Assembly (NCBI RefSeq): GCF_001238275.1
Contig: NZ_LGTB01000035.1
Span: forward strand, 48,308-112,307
Length of the DNA: 64,000 nucleotides
Direction: 5' to 3'
From: Bradyrhizobium viridifuturi
GTDB lineage: Bacteria > Pseudomonadota > Alphaproteobacteria > Rhizobiales > Xanthobacteraceae
In this document: positions 58,203 through 64,000 of the stretch, in pieces
How the letters are laid out: each line of letters opens with the position of its first letter
Numbering within the stretch: position 1 is the first letter of the stretch
Notes under the pieces: model-generated
What the model was told of the DNA's origin: nothing
What the model saw: only the letters and a program-made list of their open reading frames with translations
Database searches by the model: none
Program-made: the position numbers and the translations under genes

Positions 58203-59191
58203 TTATTCGTCTCGCCCTGTCCCGTCGTTCAGCCAGCACGCGACCTGATGCCTGGAGCCGGCGGCCTGCAGCGCTGGGCGTTCCGACTTGCAGCGATCGA
58301 TCGCGTAGCGGCAGCGGGTGTGGAAGGCGCAACCCGATGGCGGATTGATCGGACTCGGGACGTCGCCGTCGATCAGCGGTGCGGAGCGCTTGGCCTTGGG
58401 GTCGGCGATCGGCACTGAGGCGAGCAGGGCCTGCGTATAAGGGTGACGCGGATTGGCGAACAGCTCGTGCTTGTCGGCGATCTCGACAATGCGGCCGAGA
58501 TACATCACGGCGACGCGGTGGCTGATATGGGCGACAACAGCGAGATCGTGCGCGATGAAGAGGTAGGAGAAGTTCTGCTTGCGCTGCAGGTCGATCAAGA
58601 GATTGATCACCTGCGCCTGGATCGAAACGTCGAGCGCGGAGACCGGTTCGTCGCAGACGATCAGCCGTGGCCCAAGCGACAGCGCGCGTGCAATACAGAT
58701 GCGCTGGCGCTGGCCGCCGGAGAACTGGTGCGGAAAATTCCTCATCTGATCGGCGCGCAGCCCGACCTGCTGGAACAGCTCCGCGACCCGCTCCTGCTTC
58801 TTCGCACCGGTCGCGATACCGTGCACGCTCAAGGGCTCGCCCACGATGTCGCCGGCCGTCATGCGCGGGTTGAGCGAGGCGAACGGATCCTGGAACACGA
58901 TCTGCATCGAGCGGCGGTATGGCCGCAGCGCCGTCTTGCTGAGCGGCGCGATATCCTCGCCGTCGAGCCTGATCGCGCCGCTGGTCGGCTCGACCAGCCG
59001 CAGCACGGTGCGCGCGACCGTCGACTTGCCGCAGCCGGATTCGCCGACCAGGCCGAGCGTCTCGCCGGTGCCGAGCGCGAAGCTGACGCCGTCGACCGCA
59101 TGCACGGTGCCGACCTGCCGGCGCAGCACGCCGCCGCGCACCGGGTAGTGCTTGACCAGGTCGGTGACCTCGAGGAGCGGACGCTGCTCGG

Positions 59192-59195
<4 letters not shown>
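58203..59195 (-). CDS. dipeptide/oligopeptide ABC transporter ATPase (DppF/OppF type)
   Basis: A 330-residue ABC ATPase, the last gene of the transporter operon. It has Walker A GESGCGKSTV, signature SGGQRQRICIARAL and Walker B LIVCDEPVSALDVS, followed by the C-terminal oligopeptide-family domain with a Cys-containing motif (GCAFHTRCRYAIDRC). ATG 59195 overlaps the stop of the companion ATPase gene by 4 bp. An open frame continues far upstream inside that gene and is not the true start. Confidence 0.95.
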
Positions 59196-60204
<1,009 letters not shown>

Positions 60205-60205
<1 letters not shown>

Positions 60206-61098
60206 CAGCCGCGCTGCCTCGGATCGAGGATGTCGCGCAAGGCGTCGCCGAACAGATTGGTGCCGAACACGGCAAGGCTGATCGCAATGCCGGGGAAGAT
60301 CACCAGCCACGGCGCGGTGCGGACATATTCGGCGGCGGATTCCGACAGCATCCGGCCCCAGGACGGATAGGGCTCGGGGATACCGAGGCCGAGGAACGAC
60401 AGCGACGCCTCGGTCAGGATGGTCGAGCCGAGCTGCGCGGTGGCCAGCACGATCAAGGGGGCGATGGTGTTCGGCAGCACGTGGCGCAGCGCGATGCGTA
60501 CCTCGCTCATGCCGATCGATTTGGCGGCCTCGACGAACGGCTGCTCGCGCAGCGCCAGCGTGTTGGCGCGGATCACGCGGGCGACGGTCGGGATCAAGGG
60601 AATCGCGATCGCGAGGATCACATTCGGCAGCGACGGGCCGAGCGCCGCGGTCATCACGAGCGCAAGCACCAATAGCGGCAGCGATTGCAGGATGTCGGTG
60701 ACCCGCTGGAACACGAGGTCGACCCAGCCGGATAGATAGCCGGAGGCGAGACCGACGATGACGCCGAGCGTGGCGCCGAGCGTTGTGGAGCCGATGCCGA
60801 CGGCAAGCGAGATCCGCGCGCCGTGGATGATGCGGCTCCAGACATCGCGGCCGAAGGAATCGGTGCCGAACCAGTGCAGAGCAGAGGGCGCGGCCAGGCG
60901 ATGCGCCGAATCGACCGTGAGCGGATCATAACGGCTGATCAGGTCGGCGAAGATTGCCGTCAGCACGAACAGCAGCATGATGGTCAGGCCGACTGTGCCG
61001 AGCACATGGCGCTGCGCCAGGAAGGCCAGCCGTCCCCAACCGCCGGTGGCATTGGCTCCGGCGCGCCGCAGTTCGCTGTCGAAATTGATCGTCGCCAT
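60205..61098 (-). CDS. dipeptide/oligopeptide ABC transporter permease (DppC/OppC type)
   Basis: A 297-residue permease with six hydrophobic segments. The DppC-type periplasmic loop HWFGTDSFGRDVWSRIIHGAR and the EAA-loop motif AKSIGMSEVRIALRHVLPN, which contacts the ATPases, are present. It starts 4 bp after the DppB-like gene. The order binding protein, permease, permease, ATPase, ATPase is the standard one for the family. Confidence 0.95.
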
Positions 61099-61102
61099 CT
61101 AG

Positions 61103-62050
61103 TCAGTCTCCAAACCGGATGCGCGGATCGATCGCTGCATACAGCATGTCGACGATGAAATTCACGACCACGACGACGACGGCGATGAACATCACGAGGT
61201 TCTGCACGATCGGGTAATCGCGCCAGCGCAGCGCCTCGACCAGGAAGCGGGCGATGCCGGGAATATTGAACACGGTCTCGGTTACGATCAATCCGCCGAT
61301 CAGGAACGCAGCCTCGATGCCGATCACGGTGATGACCGGCAGCACCGCATTCTTCAGCGCGTGGTGATAGTTCACCGAGGCTTCGGACGCGCCCTTGGCG
61401 CGCGCGGTGCGGATATAGTCCTGGCGCAGGATCTCCAGCATCGAGGAGCGGGTGATGCGCATGGTCAGAGCCGCGCTGCGGAAGCCGACCGCCATCGCCG
61501 GCACCGCATAGATGGACAGCGCCTCGAGCCAGGTCTTCGGATTCGGATTGAAGATCGGCATGGTGCCGAACAGCGAGACCGAGGCCATCAGGATCAACAG
61601 GCCGAGCCAGAACGACGGCAGCGACAGGCCGCTGAGGCTGACGACGCGCAGCGCATAGTCGAGCTTCGAGCCCTGGTGCACGGCGCTGATCACCCCGAGC
61701 GGGATGCCGATCGAGGCGGAGAACAGCAAAGCCAGTCCCGCGAGCCGTGCGGTGATCGGGATCCGCGGCAGGATCTCCTCCAGGGCCGGCTTTTCCGAGA
61801 CGTAGGAATAGCCGAGGTCGCCGTGCAGAAGGCCGCCGATCCAGTGCAGATATTGGATCACGATCGGCTGGCTCAACCCGAGCTCGCGTTCCAGATTGGC
61901 CTTGTCGGCGGGATCGACGAAGCCCGCGGCATCGAACAGGATGTCCACGATGTTGCCGGGAACGACGCGCAGCAGCACGAAGATGATCACCGAGATCCCG
62001 AACAGGGTCACGAGCATCAGGAACAGCCGCCGCACGATATAGGCAAACAC
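61103..62050 (-). CDS. dipeptide/oligopeptide ABC transporter permease (DppB/OppB type)
   Basis: A 315-residue permease with six hydrophobic segments. It has the DppB-type N-terminus FAYIVRRLFLMLVTLFGISV, the conserved GDLGYSYVS loop and the EAA-loop ARAKGASEASVNYHHALKN. It lies 30 bp after the binding-protein gene. Together with the DppC-like protein it forms the membrane channel. Confidence 0.95.
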   Translation of the reverse strand: MFAYIVRRLFLMLVTLFGISVIIFVLLRVVPGNIVDILFDAAGFVDPADKANLERELGLSQPIVIQYLHWIGGLLHGDLGYSYVSEKPALEEILPRIPITARLAGLALLFSASIGIPLGVISAVHQGSKLDYALRVVSLSGLSLPSFWLGLLILMASVSLFGTMPIFNPNPKTWLEALSIYAVPAMAVGFRSAALTMRITRSSMLEILRQDYIRTARAKGASEASVNYHHALKNAVLPVITVIGIEAAFLIGGLIVTETVFNIPGIARFLVEALRWRDYPIVQNLVMFIAVVVVVVNFIVDMLYAAIDPRIRFGD

Positions 62051-62080
62051 CCTGGCTCTCTCCCTGATCTCGCTTGTGGC

Positions 62081-63676
62081 TTATTTATCCAGCCAGACGT
62101 CTTCGTAGCGATAGCCGTTATAGGAGCTGTTGGACATGATCGTGACATTCTTCACGTAGGGCTTCCAGCAGGTGCCGGTGCGGGCATGGAAGATGATCGG
62201 CCGCGCGACGTCTTCCTGCAGCTTCTTGTCGATCTCCCAGACCAGCTTCTTGCGCTTCTCGACATCGGTCTCTTCGGATTGCTGGTCGAACAGCTTCTCG
62301 ATGTCCTTGTTGCAATAATTGGTGTAGTTCCGCTCCGAGCCGCAGGCATAGTTCTCGTAGAAGGACTGGTCGGGCTCGTCGACGGCATTGCCGGTGAGGT
62401 TGAGGCCGAGCGAATAATCCTTGCGCGCGATCTTCGGGAACCATTGCGCGGTGTCGACGACGTCGAGCTCGGCGTCGACGTAGATGCTCTTGATCTGGTC
62501 GATCAGGATGATCGCGGGATCGCGGTAGACCGCGATGTTGCGGGTCGATACCTTGATCTGCAGATGCTTGTCCGGGCCATAGCCCGCCTTCTGCATCAAC
62601 TTGCGGGCTTCCTCGCGGTTCTTCTCGATATCGGGCCCATAGCCTGGAATCGACTCAAGCATCTCCTTCGGCATCGCCCACAGGCCGTCGGGCGCCGGCT
62701 CCATGGTACCGCCGATGTCGCCTTGGCCCTCGAACATGATCTGGATGAACGCCTTGCGATCGAGCGCCAGCGCCAGCGCGCGGCGGACGTCGAGATTGTC
62801 GAACGGCGGTGCGCTCGAATTGATGATGATGTTGGTGGAGACGTTGTTCGGTTCCACCACGCAGACCGCTGTCGGGTCCTGCGACTTGACGTCCTTGAGC
62901 AGGGGGATCGAGACCTCCGTCGGGAACGTCATGTCGAACTTGCCCGAGACGAATCCGAGGATCGCGGTCGAACGGTTCGGGATGATGGTGAACTCGATGC
63001 CGTCGAGATAGGGCAAGCCCTTCTTGAAGTAGTCAGGGTTCTTGGTCAGCTTGATCGATTCGTTGGCCTTGAACTCGACGAACTTGAACGGACCTGTGCC
63101 AACAGGCTTGGTGCGCATTTCCGCCGGAGAGACGTGGCAGGGATAGACCGGCGAATAGCCCGAGGCGAGCAGCGACAACAACGCGGGCTGCGGCCGCTTC
63201 AGCTTGAACGACGCCTCATAGTCGCCGTTGGTCGTGACCTCGTCGACTTGCTCGTACCAGGACTTGCGCGGGTTCTGCCGGAACTTCTGCTGCGACTTGC
63301 CCATCAGCATGTCGAAGGTGCATTTGACGTCGGCCGCGGTGAAGGGCTTGCCGTCGTGCCATTTCACGTCCTTGCGCAACTTGAAGGTCAGCGTCTTGTG
63401 GTCGCCGCTCCAGGCCCAGCTCTCCGCCAACTCGGGTCGGATCGTGCTGGCGCTGTTCTGCGCGATATGCTGATCGAAGATAACGAGGTTGTTGAAGATC
63501 GGCATGAACGGAATGTTCACCGAGTAGGTCGCGCCCTCGTGGATCGAGGCGCTGCCGGGACTGTCGCGGTGGTAGATCCTGAAAATGCCGCCGGATTTCG
63601 GCTCGGCTGCGCGTGAAACGTCGCTGATGGTCAGCACAGACAACACCGCGACGGCCAGCGCTTGCACGCTCCGCAT
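62081..63676 (-). CDS. ABC transporter peptide-type substrate-binding protein (SBP_bac_5)
   Basis: A 531-residue periplasmic solute-binding protein. A Sec signal (residues 1-23, LAVAVLSVLTISDVSRA) leads into the family sequence: FNNLVIFDQ, LAESWAWSGDHKTLTFKLRK, WHDGKPFTAADVKCTFDML and VRRALALALDRKAF. It opens the transporter operon. Ligands for this family include peptides, opines, nickel and glutathione; none can be chosen here. The GGGAGGGGACC before the ATG is a strong ribosome binding site. Confidence 0.94.
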   Translation of the reverse strand: MRSVQALAVAVLSVLTISDVSRAAEPKSGGIFRIYHRDSPGSASIHEGATYSVNIPFMPIFNNLVIFDQHIAQNSASTIRPELAESWAWSGDHKTLTFKLRKDVKWHDGKPFTAADVKCTFDMLMGKSQQKFRQNPRKSWYEQVDEVTTNGDYEASFKLKRPQPALLSLLASGYSPVYPCHVSPAEMRTKPVGTGPFKFVEFKANESIKLTKNPDYFKKGLPYLDGIEFTIIPNRSTAILGFVSGKFDMTFPTEVSIPLLKDVKSQDPTAVCVVEPNNVSTNIIINSSAPPFDNLDVRRALALALDRKAFIQIMFEGQGDIGGTMEPAPDGLWAMPKEMLESIPGYGPDIEKNREEARKLMQKAGYGPDKHLQIKVSTRNIAVYRDPAIILIDQIKSIYVDAELDVVDTAQWFPKIARKDYSLGLNLTGNAVDEPDQSFYENYACGSERNYTNYCNKDIEKLFDQQSEETDVEKRKKLVWEIDKKLQEDVARPIIFHARTGTCWKPYVKNVTIMSNSSYNGYRYEDVWLDK

Positions 63677-64000
63677 GGTCCCCTCCCAAAGTCGGTCTCA
63701 ATGGCCGATTGGCATCGACGATACCACGGTGAGACCGCCGGGCAACCAGCGAGGGCCGTGCGGGGATTGGCAATTCGGATGACACCTGACCATTAAAATT
63801 TCCGGGGACCGGGAATATTGGGTCTGATGATGTGGAACTCCGGCCGCTTTTCTATCTGGCGACGAGTCCCTGTTGGAGCTACGCCGAAGCGTGTGGCGTG
63901 AAGCTGATCGCAATCAGCGACAGTTTGTCGCCGATCACTAGTGTCGCGGTTGACTCGTTCCCGTCATCCTGAGGTGCGAGCGGAGCGAGTCTCGAAGGAT
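63677..64000. other. upstream region of peptide transporter operon
   Basis: This stretch holds the promoter region of the transporter operon, though I see no clear -35/-10. An AT-richer patch lies at 63785-63830. I find no supported gene. The last 40 bases (63961-64000) are the start of a CCGTCATCCTGAGG-type dispersed repeat like that at 34346-34487, cut off by the window edge. Confidence 0.5.

Noticed and set aside
61361..63616. A 751-codon open frame on the plus strand
   Set aside because: It lies antisense to the peptide-transporter genes, has low-complexity Arg/Asp/Val-rich sequence and no ribosome binding site. It is a product of GC-biased third positions.

Overview
The window looks like chromosomal DNA of a slow-growing alphaproteobacterium, most likely Bradyrhizobium. 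Coding DNA is GC-rich throughout. An ACC deaminase gene lies divergent from an Lrp-type regulator. Intergenic gaps carry several families of paired inverted repeats of the kind common in Bradyrhizobium genomes. I see no tRNA, rRNA, CRISPR array or phage, and no insertion sequence.

Layout. 1-2030: cell-division operon minC (3' part), minD, minE and a fourth overlapping small gene. 2187-8391: sirtuin, LysM envelope protein, an overlapping pair of selenium-binding/methanethiol-oxidase-like protein and membrane protein, and an exported serine hydrolase. 8427-10431: acdR/acdS and a small membrane protein. 10475-11895: a LexA-type box followed by a frameshifted exported serine protease. 12012-17810: metallophosphoesterase, Baeyer-Villiger monooxygenase, alpha/beta hydrolase and RecQ. 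17944-21991: operon for a periplasmic molybdenum hydroxylase with its own triheme cytochrome c. 21995-28551: DUF2235 hydrolase (frameshifted), membrane protein, MoxR/VWA pair, PsiF-like protein, HAD hydrolase and an isoprenylcysteine-methyltransferase-like protein.

28647-33089 is the most unusual region. A LuxR-type protein with a degenerate receiver domain precedes a large subtilase whose C-terminal third resembles the cyanobactin maturation protease PatG. Two short peptide genes with strong ribosome binding sites follow, separated by perfect hairpins. No cyanobactin heterocyclase is nearby. I read this as a candidate undescribed peptide-maturation locus.

33547-41593: an exported chymotrypsin-fold protease whose signal cleavage would directly give the active IVGG end, an NDP-forming acyl-CoA synthetase (frameshifted), a proteobacterial sortase with its LPKTA-bearing VIT/vWA partner, an XRE regulator and a DUF1614 membrane protein. 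41795-63676: a catabolic and uptake region. It has two orphan branched-chain-type binding proteins, two AMP-forming CoA ligases, two acyl-CoA dehydrogenases, a GST, an AraC regulator, a beta-keto acid cleavage enzyme, a biotin-dependent acyl-CoA carboxylase and a complete dipeptide/oligopeptide ABC operon. A lower-GC HNH nuclease gene interrupts it at 44901-46148.

At least eight single-base indels break six otherwise well-preserved genes. Most fall in short G/C or T runs, and two genes carry a compensating pair. This suggests residual sequencing or assembly error rather than six real pseudogenes, so frameshifted entries should be read with that in mind.
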